Of a stretch of 45,558 bases of DNA, positions 17,917 through 27,427 are shown one piece after another. The position numbers were made by a program, and so were the translations under genes. The notes beneath the pieces were generated by a model. It was not told the origin of the DNA. It did no database searches and saw nothing but the letters and a program-made list of their open reading frames with translations. Source of the DNA: Gammaproteobacteria bacterium (GTDB lineage Bacteria; Pseudomonadota; Gammaproteobacteria; UBA6186; Azoamicaceae). Numbering within the stretch: the first letter of the stretch is position 1; each line of letters opens with the position of its first letter. The stretch covers positions 55,700 to 101,257 of the forward strand of contig JABDFC010000004.1 of NCBI GenBank assembly GCA_013286785.1. Reading direction: 5' to 3'.

Positions 17917-18074
17917 GACAAAAATCCTCTGATCAGGTTTATAAAAGTAACGGTTTTTTTAAATTGAATTAAACAGTTTGGGTGCGCCAGCGGCACCAAA
18001 GTGACAGGAATAATCTTGTGGCAACGTGAGTTTTGATCTTCATAGGGCAATTCTAAGTGCCATTACCCCCCCTG

Positions 18075-19049
18075 TCAAGAGGGAGTAGCTTCTTTGGGGA
18101 TCGTCAAACCCAGTCTTCGCGCCAAGGGGAAATTAACGATGGTTTTGAGTCTTGGGGGATGATGCACGGGAATATCTTTGACATCCTCACCCTTTAATAA
18201 CTTAGCAACGACAAGACCACTTTCAAGGCCGACTTCAACATAATCGTAACCAACAGCTGCTAACACCCCCCGTTTGACCAATAAAGGGTCGCTGCAAAAC
18301 AAGGGTAAAGCAGCCGATCTTCGGTTTGGGGATTCCGCAATGTTAATGACCGACTCAATCGCCGATACCACCGTATTATCTTGTGGGAAATACAAAGCAT
18401 CCACTTTGCCAACTAAACTGTGCATGGCTTGTGCAACATCCGCGGTTTTATTAACCATCGCTTCACGAACAGTAATATTAGAATCTTTGAGCAATGCTTT
18501 AAATTGATTAATGGTTGAAACAGAATTGGGTTCTGAGGAATTATAGATAAATCCAATTGTTTTAAACCGTGGGAGCATGGTTTGCATTAATGTTAATACA
18601 GCTTTTACGTCTGGTGCATCAGTGACTCCCGTAATGGGATAATGAGATTCTCCAGGTTCTAATTTTGCAGCACTGGGATCGCTCACGGCAGTAAACACAA
18701 TCGGAATCCGTTTATCCATGCGTTTTGCGGTATAAAAAATCGTTTGGGCAGAAGGTGTCGAGATCCCAACAATGAGATTTAAAGGTGAACTTAATAACTT
18801 GGTGGCTATTTGAGTCGCTGTGACCATGTTGCCTTGCGCGTTTTCGTAGACAACCGTTAGGTTATCACCCACCACATACCCTTCCTCTTTAAGGGAATCT
18901 AACATGCCTTGGCGAACCGCATCCAAAGCCGGGTGTTCAACAATTTGGCTAACCCCAATTGTTTTAGCCGGTAATACTGCATTGCAGAGGCCTGCTGCCA
19001 TCGGCAGCCAAACCAAAAGCCCACATTTAATCCAAGAAAAACGGTTCAT
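18075..19049 (-). CDS. Orphan ABC-type solute-binding protein (ABC_sub_bind family)
   Basis: 325 residues from ATG 19049 (MNRFSWIKCGLLVWLP), preferred because GGTGGAG lies about four bases upstream; the frame extends to 19103. Sec signal peptide ending near GLCNA. Family blocks: IGVSQIVEHPALDAVRQGMLD, ENAQGNMVTATQIATKL, VGISTPSAQTIF, PIVFTAVSDPSAAKLEP, VDALYFPQDNTVVSAIES and AAVGYDYVEVGLESGLVVAKLLKGE. These match the protein at 42629-43687 closely, so the two are clear paralogues. No ABC permease or ATPase gene is adjacent. It lies 66 bases downstream of the start of the rluD stop region (rluD ends at 19115), on the same strand. Confidence 0.88.
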   Translation of the reverse strand: MNRFSWIKCGLLVWLPMAAGLCNAVLPAKTIGVSQIVEHPALDAVRQGMLDSLKEEGYVVGDNLTVVYENAQGNMVTATQIATKLLSSPLNLIVGISTPSAQTIFYTAKRMDKRIPIVFTAVSDPSAAKLEPGESHYPITGVTDAPDVKAVLTLMQTMLPRFKTIGFIYNSSEPNSVSTINQFKALLKDSNITVREAMVNKTADVAQAMHSLVGKVDALYFPQDNTVVSAIESVINIAESPNRRSAALPLFCSDPLLVKRGVLAAVGYDYVEVGLESGLVVAKLLKGEDVKDIPVHHPPRLKTIVNFPLARRLGLTIPKEATPS

Positions 19050-19114
19050 GGTACTCCACCCTCTGTCCACCTGTGCGTGACACATTTTATGATGAACTCG
19101 CACTGACCGTCAAT

Positions 19115-20071
19115 TTATGCAGACGTGCGAAGGTGCGTTAACAATAATTCTATATCTGCTGGGAGCGGAATTTCCCAATTCATTTCTTCTTCGGTCACAG
19201 GATGTGTAAGACAAAGACCTTTTGCGTGTAATGCCTGCCTGGGAAACGTCCTTAAAGCGTGCTGCAACTGTTCACTGGTGTTCGGCGGCAACCGGAAACG
19301 ACCCCCATACGTTTTATCACCCACAATGGGGTGACGAATATGGGCCATATGAACTCGAATTTGATGCGTGCGACCCGTCTCTAACTCCAAGCGTAACCGA
19401 GTATGTGCAGCAAATTTTTCCAACACTCGATAATGAGTCACTGCAGGTTTACCCATCTCCACTACCGCCATTTTTACTCTTTCGTGGGGATGTCGCCCAA
19501 TGGGAGCTTCAACGGTCCCACCAGACACCAAGATCCCACCCACCACTGCTTCATAGGTTCGTTTGACAGTCCTCGCCTGTAATTCAGCAACCAGCCGAGT
19601 TTGTGCCACCAAGGACTTGGCAACCATCATCAGACCCGTCGTATCTTTGTCCAGACGATGGACAATGCCCGCTCGTGGAATCTGCTGGAGCCTCGGATCA
19701 TGATGCAATAAGGCATTGACCACCGTCCCTGCCCAATTGCCAATGGCGGGGTGAACCACCCAATTGTCAGGTTTGTTGAGGATCAGCAGGTGTTCATCTT
19801 CATAAATAATATTGAGTGGGATGGGTTCCGCCTGCCAATCGGAGACGGTTTCAATTTCAGCTTCGATGCTGATGCGATCCCCCAAGAAAACCTTGTCTCG
19901 AGGCCGACGAAAATCCCCATTAACCGTCACTTGATGCTTTTCGATCCATTCTTTTAAGCGAGAACGGGAATGTTGCGGAAACACCAAAGCCAAGGCTTGA
20001 TCAAGCCTCTTCCCTACCGTTTCCTCTGAAATCTCAGAAGTTAAAGAAATTGTTTGATTGATGTTACTCAT
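19115..20071 (-). CDS. rluD: Large subunit rRNA pseudouridine synthase RluD
   Basis: 318 residues. An N-terminal S4 RNA-binding domain (GKRLDQALALVFPQHSRSRLKEWIEKHQVTVNG) is followed by the RluA-family catalytic domain with the motif HRLDKDTTGLMMVAKS near residue 140, where the Asp is the catalytic residue. RTHQIRVHMAHIRHPIVGD follows near residue 240. RluD modifies helix 69 of 23S rRNA (positions 1911, 1915 and 1917 in E. coli). It is divergent from bamD, the usual gammaproteobacterial arrangement, which supports RluD over RluC or RluA. No clear ribosome-binding site precedes ATG 20071. Confidence 0.94.
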   Translation of the reverse strand: MSNINQTISLTSEISEETVGKRLDQALALVFPQHSRSRLKEWIEKHQVTVNGDFRRPRDKVFLGDRISIEAEIETVSDWQAEPIPLNIIYEDEHLLILNKPDNWVVHPAIGNWAGTVVNALLHHDPRLQQIPRAGIVHRLDKDTTGLMMVAKSLVAQTRLVAELQARTVKRTYEAVVGGILVSGGTVEAPIGRHPHERVKMAVVEMGKPAVTHYRVLEKFAAHTRLRLELETGRTHQIRVHMAHIRHPIVGDKTYGGRFRLPPNTSEQLQHALRTFPRQALHAKGLCLTHPVTEEEMNWEIPLPADIELLLTHLRTSA

Positions 20072-20238
20072 AGTACGAAAACCAGCTTACATTACCCAGG
20101 CTTCTCAAGCAAGCCTTTCTTGTGAAACAGAATAATTTGAATAACTAAATTGAATGTCCGCCTTGAAAGATAATTGCGACAAGATTCATCCTGAGTTAGA
20201 CTGTATAACTTCTGATTTTAATGACAAATGAGGTCCTT

Positions 20239-20997
20239 TTGAATAGTTTTCGCTGTCTTCTCATCGTTGCAATCATTTTATCTTTGGCCGGGTGCAGCTC
20301 CAATAAGGATGCCTACAAAGGAATGTCTGCTACTCAAATTTTTGCTGAAGCAGAAAAAAACATGCAAAAGGAAAATTATGGCAAAGCCGTTAAAGACTTT
20401 GAAGCCTTAGAAGCCCGTTTCCCTTATGGTGAATACGCGGATAAAGCTCAGCTGGGGCTCATCAATGCTTACTATAAACACAACGAGCCAGCCTTAGCCC
20501 TTTCCGCAGCCGATCGTTTTATTCGAATGAACCCTCATCATCCTCAATCGGATTACGCGTACTACCTAAAAGGTTTAGTCAATTACGATCAAAATTATAG
20601 TTTTACCTTTCGCTATTTCCCGCTCGATAAAAGTGCGAGAGATCCTTCCTCTGCCGAAGAGGCATTCGAGACGTTTAAAGAATTGATCGAACGTTTCCCA
20701 AAGAGCCAATATGTGCCTGATGCTCGCCAAAGAATGGTCTTCTTACGGAATATGTTGGCACAGCATGAATTATTGGTCGTTGAATATTATATTAAACGGG
20801 GCGCTTTTCTCTCGGCAGCCAATCGAGCAAACCATATCATTAAATATTTTGAACAGACACCCGCAATTCCTAAAGCTTTGGCAGCGTTAGTCACTTCCTA
20901 TCGAAAATTAGGAATGAATAAATTAGCCGAAGACGCTTTAACCACCCTGAAAGATAATTTTCCAGACAGCGAAGAAGCCAAACAATTTTCGAATTAA
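20239..20997 (+). CDS. bamD: Outer membrane assembly lipoprotein BamD
   Basis: About 252-258 residues. A lipoprotein signal with lipobox LAGC is followed by tetratricopeptide repeats: IFAEAEKNMQKENYGKAVKDFEALEARFPYGEYADKAQLGLINAYY, then further TPR units to the end. BamD is an essential periplasmic lipoprotein of the BAM complex that inserts beta-barrels into the outer membrane. Start choice: ATG 20221 has no ribosome-binding site, while TTG 20239 is preceded by GAGG with five bases of spacing, so TTG is preferred here with moderate certainty. It is divergent from rluD. The stop overlaps the putA stop (shared TTAA at 20994-20997). Confidence 0.9.
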   Translation: MNSFRCLLIVAIILSLAGCSSNKDAYKGMSATQIFAEAEKNMQKENYGKAVKDFEALEARFPYGEYADKAQLGLINAYYKHNEPALALSAADRFIRMNPHHPQSDYAYYLKGLVNYDQNYSFTFRYFPLDKSARDPSSAEEAFETFKELIERFPKSQYVPDARQRMVFLRNMLAQHELLVVEYYIKRGAFLSAANRANHIIKYFEQTPAIPKALAALVTSYRKLGMNKLAEDALTTLKDNFPDSEEAKQFSN

Positions 20998-23900
20998 TCT
21001 TCTTTTAAAGTCATTAAGGTCACGTTACCACCCGATGCGGCTGTGTTAACACTGATGGTTCGTTCAACCGCCAAGCGGGGCAATAAATAAGGACCACCGG
21101 CTTTAGGCCCCGTGCCTGACAAACCTTCCCCTCCAAAGGGTTGCACCCCCACCACCGCACCAATCATGTTTCGATTGACATAAATATTTCCGACTCGAAC
21201 TCTCTGCTGAATATACTCCACCGTTGCGTCAATACGGCTGTGGATCCCTAATGTTAAACCATACCCAGATTCGGTAATCGCGGCAATGACATTATCTAAT
21301 TCCTGAGATTTATAGGATACAACTGGTAAAATAGGACCAAAGATTTCTTCAGTTAACAGGGCCATATTGTCAATGAGATAAAGCCGTGGAGCAAAAAATA
21401 CCCCTTTTGGCAACAGCGGTAAGGGATTCGGCAAAGGGCATTCATAAAGTAATTGAGCATCACGGTCTAAACGATTGGCGTGTCGAACCAACTGATCTCG
21501 TGCCAGACTGTCAATCACTGGACCAATATCCGTAGCCAAGTCTAAAGGATCTCCAATCGTTAATTCCGCCATTGCGCCTTTTAACATTGCTAACAAACGC
21601 GGCGCTATATCCTCTTGGACAAATAACACCCTAAGCGCAGAGCACCGTTGCCCGGCACTATTAAACGCCGAGGTAACAACATCGCCAACGACTTGTTCTA
21701 ATAAAGCTGTCGAATCGACGATCATGGCATTTTGTCCTCCGGTTTCAGCAATGAGAGGAACAATCGGCCCTTGACGCACTGCTAATTGCTGATTGATTTG
21801 CCGAGCAATTTCAGTTGAACCCGTAAAGAGTACGCCCTGCACTCTTTCGTCGGTAAGAACATGCGCGCTGACGGTATGACCACTGGCTATTAAAAGTTGT
21901 ACCACAGTGTTCGGGATCCCTGCTTGGTGTAACAGAGAAACAACTTTTTGTGCAATACTGGGCGTTTGATTGGCCGGTTTAGCGATGACAGCATTTCCCG
22001 CAGCCAATGCTGCAAGGATCTGTCCTAAAAAAATCGCCAAGGGAAAATTCCAAGGACTGATGCAAACCATCAGACCACGACCTTGCAAAATCAATTGATT
22101 ACTCTCGCCAGTGGGACCCGGTAATCGTTTCGGTGTAAAATCTTCGCGGCAACGATAGGCATAATAACCGCAGTAGTCGATGGCTTCTCTTAATTCTGAT
22201 GCCGCATCTTGAACCGTTTTACCGGCTTCGCGAATTAATAATGCCAACAGTTCGCTTTTATGTTCTTCCAGAAGCTCTGCCATCCGCTCTAAACAAGCAG
22301 TTCTCACTTCGATGGTTTGTCGATTCCACTCGCCGGCAGCAGCATGTCCCTGACTCAACAAAACCGAGATTTCGGCGACGTCTTCAATTGGGTTTATCGG
22401 CTGTTGCCAGAGATGCGGGCAAAAAGACTGAATATTGTCGATTAAGGGATCCAGTTCCGTCGCATTGGAAAAATCGACTCCGTTTGAATTTACTCTGTGC
22501 GGTAAATACATATCCTTGGGAAGCGGAATTTTGGGGTGGCGCACATTCGCGAATGTCCTTATTTTTTTAATGGGATCTTCGACAATGGCTGCCAAAGAAA
22601 TAGACGTTTGACCAATTTGATTCACAAAAGAACTGTTGGCACCGTTCTCCAACAATCGCCGCACTAAATAGGCCAGTAAGTGCTCATGCTCACCCACTGG
22701 AGCATAAATGCGACACGGAATATTCAAATTTTTATCAGCGACAATGGGATCATATAGGGAATTTCCCATCCCTTGCAGACACTGAAATTCGAAGTCTCGA
22801 TAATGTCCCGCCATTTCTAAAATGGCGGCAACTGTATACGCATTATGAGTTGCAAATTGAGGGTAAAGCACATCGGTTGCCGTTAATATTTTTTTTGCAC
22901 ACGCCAAATAGGAAATATCCGTCGAAACCTTTCGTGTAAAAACCGGATAATCTTTTAACCCACGCTCTTCTGTCCATTTGATTTCAGAGTCCCAATAGGC
23001 GCCTTTTACCAATCGCACCATAATGCGTGTTTGATGGCTGCGCGCAGTTTCAATCAACCAATCTATCACAGCGCTGGCTCGTTTTTGATAAGCTTGGACC
23101 GCAACGCCTAAACCACCCCAACCCGCCAAATTGGGTTCTTTTAACAAGTGTTCAACTAAAAGCAGTGAGAGCTCCAGCCGATCGGCTTCTTCGGCATCAA
23201 TCGTTAACCCAATATTTGCCTCTTTAGCGCGTAATGCCAGCTCTCTTAAACGCGGAAACAATTCCGAAGTCACTCGATCTCGTTTTACCCATTCGAAACG
23301 GGGATGTAATGCCGAAAGTTTAACGGAAATACCTGGCGCCTGAATAGGACTCCCTTCCTGTTTTTCCTGGTCAATTGCTTGAATGGCCGAATGGTAGGCT
23401 TTATAAAATTCTTCTGCATCCCGAGCAGTTTTAGCGGCTTCTCCTATCATATCATAGGAATAACGATATCCTTTTTTTTCCCTGTTTTTGGCTTGTTGTA
23501 ATGCACCCTCGATGGTCTCACTGATAACAAAATACTGGCCTAATTGTTCCATCACTTTGGTGACCGAACCGCGGATCAAAGAACTGCTCGCACGACTTAT
23601 GACTCTCTTAAACATCTTTTCCCAAAAAATGCTTTTTTCTTGCGGCTCTCCCAACACCTTACCTGTTAATAAAAGGCTAAGCGTTGCGGCATTGACCCAA
23701 AAAGAACCCTCTTTGTTTAGATGCTGTTTCCAATCTCTGTCAACAATTTTATCTTGGATCAAACGGTCCCGAGTTTGACTGTCGGGAACTCGCAGTAACG
23801 CCTCAGCCAAACGCATTAATGCAATGCCTTCCTCTGAAGACAAATCATAGGTCTGTAATAATGCGTCAATTCCACCTTTTTCTAACCGATTTTTTCGAAT

Positions 23901-24044
23901 GTGTTCTATCCAACCACTGGCCATATTCTGAATATGAAGCAGTTGTTCATCGGAAAACGAAATTTCTGTTATTAACGCATCTAAACAGTGCGCTTCGTCC
24001 ATTCGATAGGCATTTGAAATGCTTTCGTTCAGGACAGGCTTCAT
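20994..24044 (-). CDS. putA: Bifunctional proline dehydrogenase / P5C dehydrogenase PutA
   Basis: 1016 residues. The N-terminal half is the FAD-dependent PRODH barrel (KLSALHPRFEW, RLVKGAYWDSEIKW, FATHNAYTVAAIL). The C-terminal half is an aldehyde dehydrogenase with catalytic SAGQRCSALR near residue 800 and a VPLIAETGGQNA block. It oxidises proline to glutamate in two steps with channelling. E. coli PutA (1320) has an N-terminal ribbon-helix-helix DNA-binding domain and a C-terminal extension. Both are absent, so this is the short enzyme-only type, which cannot repress its own operon. ATG 24044 lies 2 bases after the putP stop, so putP-putA is one operon. Confidence 0.96.
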   Translation of the reverse strand: MKPVLNESISNAYRMDEAHCLDALITEISFSDEQLLHIQNMASGWIEHIRKNRLEKGGIDALLQTYDLSSEEGIALMRLAEALLRVPDSQTRDRLIQDKIVDRDWKQHLNKEGSFWVNAATLSLLLTGKVLGEPQEKSIFWEKMFKRVISRASSSLIRGSVTKVMEQLGQYFVISETIEGALQQAKNREKKGYRYSYDMIGEAAKTARDAEEFYKAYHSAIQAIDQEKQEGSPIQAPGISVKLSALHPRFEWVKRDRVTSELFPRLRELALRAKEANIGLTIDAEEADRLELSLLLVEHLLKEPNLAGWGGLGVAVQAYQKRASAVIDWLIETARSHQTRIMVRLVKGAYWDSEIKWTEERGLKDYPVFTRKVSTDISYLACAKKILTATDVLYPQFATHNAYTVAAILEMAGHYRDFEFQCLQGMGNSLYDPIVADKNLNIPCRIYAPVGEHEHLLAYLVRRLLENGANSSFVNQIGQTSISLAAIVEDPIKKIRTFANVRHPKIPLPKDMYLPHRVNSNGVDFSNATELDPLIDNIQSFCPHLWQQPINPIEDVAEISVLLSQGHAAAGEWNRQTIEVRTACLERMAELLEEHKSELLALLIREAGKTVQDAASELREAIDYCGYYAYRCREDFTPKRLPGPTGESNQLILQGRGLMVCISPWNFPLAIFLGQILAALAAGNAVIAKPANQTPSIAQKVVSLLHQAGIPNTVVQLLIASGHTVSAHVLTDERVQGVLFTGSTEIARQINQQLAVRQGPIVPLIAETGGQNAMIVDSTALLEQVVGDVVTSAFNSAGQRCSALRVLFVQEDIAPRLLAMLKGAMAELTIGDPLDLATDIGPVIDSLARDQLVRHANRLDRDAQLLYECPLPNPLPLLPKGVFFAPRLYLIDNMALLTEEIFGPILPVVSYKSQELDNVIAAITESGYGLTLGIHSRIDATVEYIQQRVRVGNIYVNRNMIGAVVGVQPFGGEGLSGTGPKAGGPYLLPRLAVERTISVNTAASGGNVTLMTLKED

Positions 24045-24046
24045 CC

Positions 24047-25537
24047 TTAAGTGCTCGTTACCAACTGTTGAACTTTTTGGAATTCGCGTATAATTTCCGG
24101 CTCTGGTTTTTTATCCAATAGGCTCGTCACCCAAACAAACAGACTGGAAATAATGACCCCGGGTAATATTTCATACATCATTTCACTCAGCCCTAAGTAG
24201 CGCCAAAGGATTACAGTCAACCCACCGGACATCATTCCCAATACAACTCCATTTCGAGTGGTTCTATTCCAATACAAGGAGAAAACGACGGGAGCACTAA
24301 AGGAAGCACCAAGCCCAGCCCAAGCAAAAGCCACCAAATCCATAATACTTTGACTCGGCTTTTTAGCAAGATAAATGGCCGCACCCGCAATCAATACAAC
24401 CGTCAAGCGCCCCACCCACACTAATTCTCTTTGCGAGGCTTTTCGGCGAAACAATGTGCGATAAAAATCTTCGGTTAACGCACTAGATGCCGCCAGCATT
24501 TGTGAATCAATCGCACACATGCTAGAAGACAAAATAGCGGCTAAAATAATTCCCATGATCCACGGCGAAAAGACTTGCTCCGATAATTCAATAAAGACCG
24601 TTTCTTGATTCTCTAAAGGACAATGGCAAAAATGAACGGCCCCAACAACCCCAACCAAAATGGCTCCAATCAAAGAGAGTGACATCCAACTGATGCACAC
24701 CCGTCTGGCAAGTGGGATCTCGGCCACTGTTTTAACTGCCATAAATCGCACTAAAATATGCGGCATTCCAAAATAGCCCAATCCCCAGGAAGCTAAACTG
24801 ACAAAGCTGCCAAAGGTCATCCCCTTGGTTAAGGACAAATATTCTGGATCAACCGATAATATCCGCTGCATACCCGCATCCCATCCTCCAACACTTTGAA
24901 TGGCAAAAAACGGCACAACGAGTAAACAAAGCAGCATGAGATTTCCTTGGAAAAAGTCTGTCCAACTGACAGCCAGAAATCCCCCAAATGAAGTGTATAA
25001 CATGACTATGGCTGCCCCTAACCAAAGGGCGTCGGAATAATTCAGATGAAAAGTGAGCCCCAACAAGATACCACCGGCATATAGCCCTGCCGCCACATAA
25101 AAGATAAAAAACACCAGCGTAATTAAAGCCGCAATCATGCGAATGCTTTTTGTGTCGTCCCGAAAACGATTGTCTAAATAGGCGGGCAATGTCACAGAAT
25201 CATTGGCAATTTCTGAATAAACCCGTAAACGTTTTGCCACAAAACGCCAACAGGCATAGGCGCCGACGGTTAAACCGATTGAAACCCAAATTTGCCGTAA
25301 CCCAGAAGCGTAGACAAGACCCGGTAAACCCATGAGCAACCAAGAGCTCATGTCAGAGGCACCCGCACTTAATGCCGCCACAGCTCCCCCTAAACGTCGT
25401 CCCCCTAAAACGTAGTCGGACAGATTACGTGTCAGTAGATACGCCACAAAACCCACCGACATGACGATCATGATATAAATCGTGAAAGTAACTAGGGCTG
25501 CAGTATCCAGAGAAGCATTGACGGTGTTCGTGTTCAC
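24047..25537 (-). CDS. putP: Sodium/proline symporter PutP
   Basis: 496 residues with about 13 membrane segments. Sodium:solute symporter family blocks: DYVLGGRRLGGAVAALSAGASDMSSWLLMGLPG (residues about 40-75, containing the Na+/proline site Ser/Asp residues), and DSQMLAASSALTEDFYR near residue 335. It imports proline with Na+ for the downstream putA. GTG 25537 is the start, with GGA eight bases upstream. The length matches E. coli PutP (502). Confidence 0.94.
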   Translation of the reverse strand: MNTNTVNASLDTAALVTFTIYIMIVMSVGFVAYLLTRNLSDYVLGGRRLGGAVAALSAGASDMSSWLLMGLPGLVYASGLRQIWVSIGLTVGAYACWRFVAKRLRVYSEIANDSVTLPAYLDNRFRDDTKSIRMIAALITLVFFIFYVAAGLYAGGILLGLTFHLNYSDALWLGAAIVMLYTSFGGFLAVSWTDFFQGNLMLLCLLVVPFFAIQSVGGWDAGMQRILSVDPEYLSLTKGMTFGSFVSLASWGLGYFGMPHILVRFMAVKTVAEIPLARRVCISWMSLSLIGAILVGVVGAVHFCHCPLENQETVFIELSEQVFSPWIMGIILAAILSSSMCAIDSQMLAASSALTEDFYRTLFRRKASQRELVWVGRLTVVLIAGAAIYLAKKPSQSIMDLVAFAWAGLGASFSAPVVFSLYWNRTTRNGVVLGMMSGGLTVILWRYLGLSEMMYEILPGVIISSLFVWVTSLLDKKPEPEIIREFQKVQQLVTST

Positions 25538-25629
25538 TCTTTTTTTTCCAATTTAAGGTTACTCATGATTGGCAATCTTTAGTCATGCCTTTATATTAGG
25601 GAATCGAGCCCAGGAGAAGTTGACTTGGC

Positions 25630-26646
25630 TTAATGTTTATAAACACTGTCAGACATTTGATCCTGCACTTGATAACATTGAAAATTTAACAGCAATTCTT
25701 CTAATTGTTTTTCTCGTTGTTTCAGCGGATTGATAAACACTGGCAATTTCCAATGTTCATAGGTTGTTCGGCACTTAAAGTTAAATTTTTCATACCAATT
25801 TGATCCATTTTCATCTGAAACATCGATAACGACTTGCCTTATATTATGTTCAAACAGATCCTTAAGGGTGCCGCATAACAATGTTCCCCCATACCCTTGA
25901 TTCTGGTGTTCCGGATCAATACACAGATCGTATAAATAGGCCTTTTTCTTTTCGATATGGGCATGAAGCTTACCAACAATCTTATTGTCACTCTGCACAA
26001 CGAAAATCACTTTAGTGGGATCTTGAAAGGCTTTCATTAAATATCGCTGATAGTCCCGCAGAGAAACCCCAAAACATTTAACACCCAACTGAATGAGTTC
26101 TGGGATATCTGTATAGTGCGCAATTCTTAAATGAACGGCAGATTCTGAGGTTAATGCACTGCTACCTTTTTGGTTTTTTAATTTTTCATATTGATGCGCC
26201 GTGAGCGCGAGCTTGCGGGTAAAGCCTGCACAACTCGCCCCTTGGTTTCCCAAGTATTCCTTCAACGCCAAGCTTTCGTGATTACAGGTAAAAACATAGC
26301 GTTTAATTTCGACGGGATAATCCGCAATGACTTTTTTCATGTGATCAAACATCAACCCATAAACCTCTTGAGACCGATGGTCGGGATGAACCACAGAAGT
26401 CACTTCAACTTCATGCTCTTCAAAATGATACAAGGCCACATATCCGACCAATTTCTGGTCGGCGGTATAGCAAAGAATCTCGTGGATCCCCGGGTTTTTC
26501 CGGTTCTCGATACTGCTCCAGTAAAAAATGGGTTCGAAGCCATCTGAACGTTTACAATGAGAAACCAAACGTTTAGCTTCCAGCAACCGCTTGGCAGACA
26601 ATTTTGATAAGGCGACAAGCTTAAGATTTTTCAGCTGTTCTTTCAT
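25630..26646 (-). CDS. Tandem GNAT-domain N-acetyltransferase-like protein
   Basis: 338 residues with two GNAT folds. The first (about residues 40-150) contains VEVTSVVHPDHRSQEVYGLMFDHMKK. The second (about 170-310) contains LYDLCIDPEHQNQGYGGTLLCGTL, with the acetyl-CoA loop Q-x-x-G-x-G/G. The N-terminal copy lacks a clean Q/R-x-x-G-x-G/A loop and may be degenerate. The substrate cannot be deduced. Monocistronic by spacing, with a weak ribosome-binding site. Confidence 0.8.
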   Translation of the reverse strand: MKEQLKNLKLVALSKLSAKRLLEAKRLVSHCKRSDGFEPIFYWSSIENRKNPGIHEILCYTADQKLVGYVALYHFEEHEVEVTSVVHPDHRSQEVYGLMFDHMKKVIADYPVEIKRYVFTCNHESLALKEYLGNQGASCAGFTRKLALTAHQYEKLKNQKGSSALTSESAVHLRIAHYTDIPELIQLGVKCFGVSLRDYQRYLMKAFQDPTKVIFVVQSDNKIVGKLHAHIEKKKAYLYDLCIDPEHQNQGYGGTLLCGTLKDLFEHNIRQVVIDVSDENGSNWYEKFNFKCRTTYEHWKLPVFINPLKQREKQLEELLLNFQCYQVQDQMSDSVYKH

Positions 26647-26745
26647 CCAGAAACACTCGCAGCTTAAGGAATATAGCGATTATATAAACATTTGATTTAT
26701 AATTCTAGAGGGAAAGTGTATTTGTTAGATAACTAATAACTAACT

Positions 26746-27249
26746 TTAATAACCCTTTCTATTCAGTGCATCAGCAGGGTTAGGTACGTGGAGTGGATTA
26801 ATTTTTTTGATGGCACTGTTTAGCGTTCCCCCTACCCAAGATTCTTCTCTCCGGTCTTTAAAGTTTACGCTTTTCACACAACTTAAGAGATTCATATTAC
26901 TGTCTTTATCATCAAAATGTAATGATTTTAACACTTCATGACCACGACTCGCATCCTCACAATTAATATGGAGCCCTTTAACGTTGAGACTCAAACCCTT
27001 TATGGTGTTACGAACACTCTCAAGGTCTTGTGCCCCCCCAGTAATTTCCCACTGTGCATTTTTATTGGCTTTGCAATACGCTGCAAATTCTTTATCTTGA
27101 GGAGGGACCCGAAACATCACGGGAGAATAAGGCATACCCGAACTTGCAGCTTTACGTTTCAGTTCTTTTAGAAATTCATCACAACGTCTTTCATATTCTT
27201 CATTGGTTTCGTCAGGTTTTTTACCTGGCATTGGTTGATACGTTGGCAT
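26746..27249 (-). CDS. Unrecognised 167-residue protein
   Basis: Start ATG 27249 (MPTYQPMPGKKPDETNEEYERRCDEFLKELKRK) is chosen over 27303 because GGGAGGG lies seven bases upstream. It is a soluble, charged protein without signal peptide or membrane helix. The middle contains a beta-like KGLSLNVKGLHINCEDASRGHEVLKSLHFDD. The clear ribosome-binding site supports a real gene. No family is recognised. In a host-associated lineage such orphans can be secreted effectors, but nothing in the sequence proves that. Confidence 0.6.
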   Translation of the reverse strand: MPTYQPMPGKKPDETNEEYERRCDEFLKELKRKAASSGMPYSPVMFRVPPQDKEFAAYCKANKNAQWEITGGAQDLESVRNTIKGLSLNVKGLHINCEDASRGHEVLKSLHFDDKDSNMNLLSCVKSVNFKDRREESWVGGTLNSAIKKINPLHVPNPADALNRKGY

Positions 27250-27427
27250 GCCCAAACCCTCCCCTAATTTTAGTGACGCTTTTAATATATATCGGTTAAA
27301 CAACTTAATTCATCAGTGTTATCTACTCAATATAGGTCGAATTGTATCTTTATTACTGTCAAATCTTTGGCGTATGGTAAACTGTTAACCTATCATTGCT
27401 TACAATCGAAAAATTTGGATATATAGC

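Noticed and set aside
17983-18001. Hairpin between the two solute-binding protein genes
   Set aside because: A bulged stem can be drawn, but no T-run follows on the minus strand; too weak to list.
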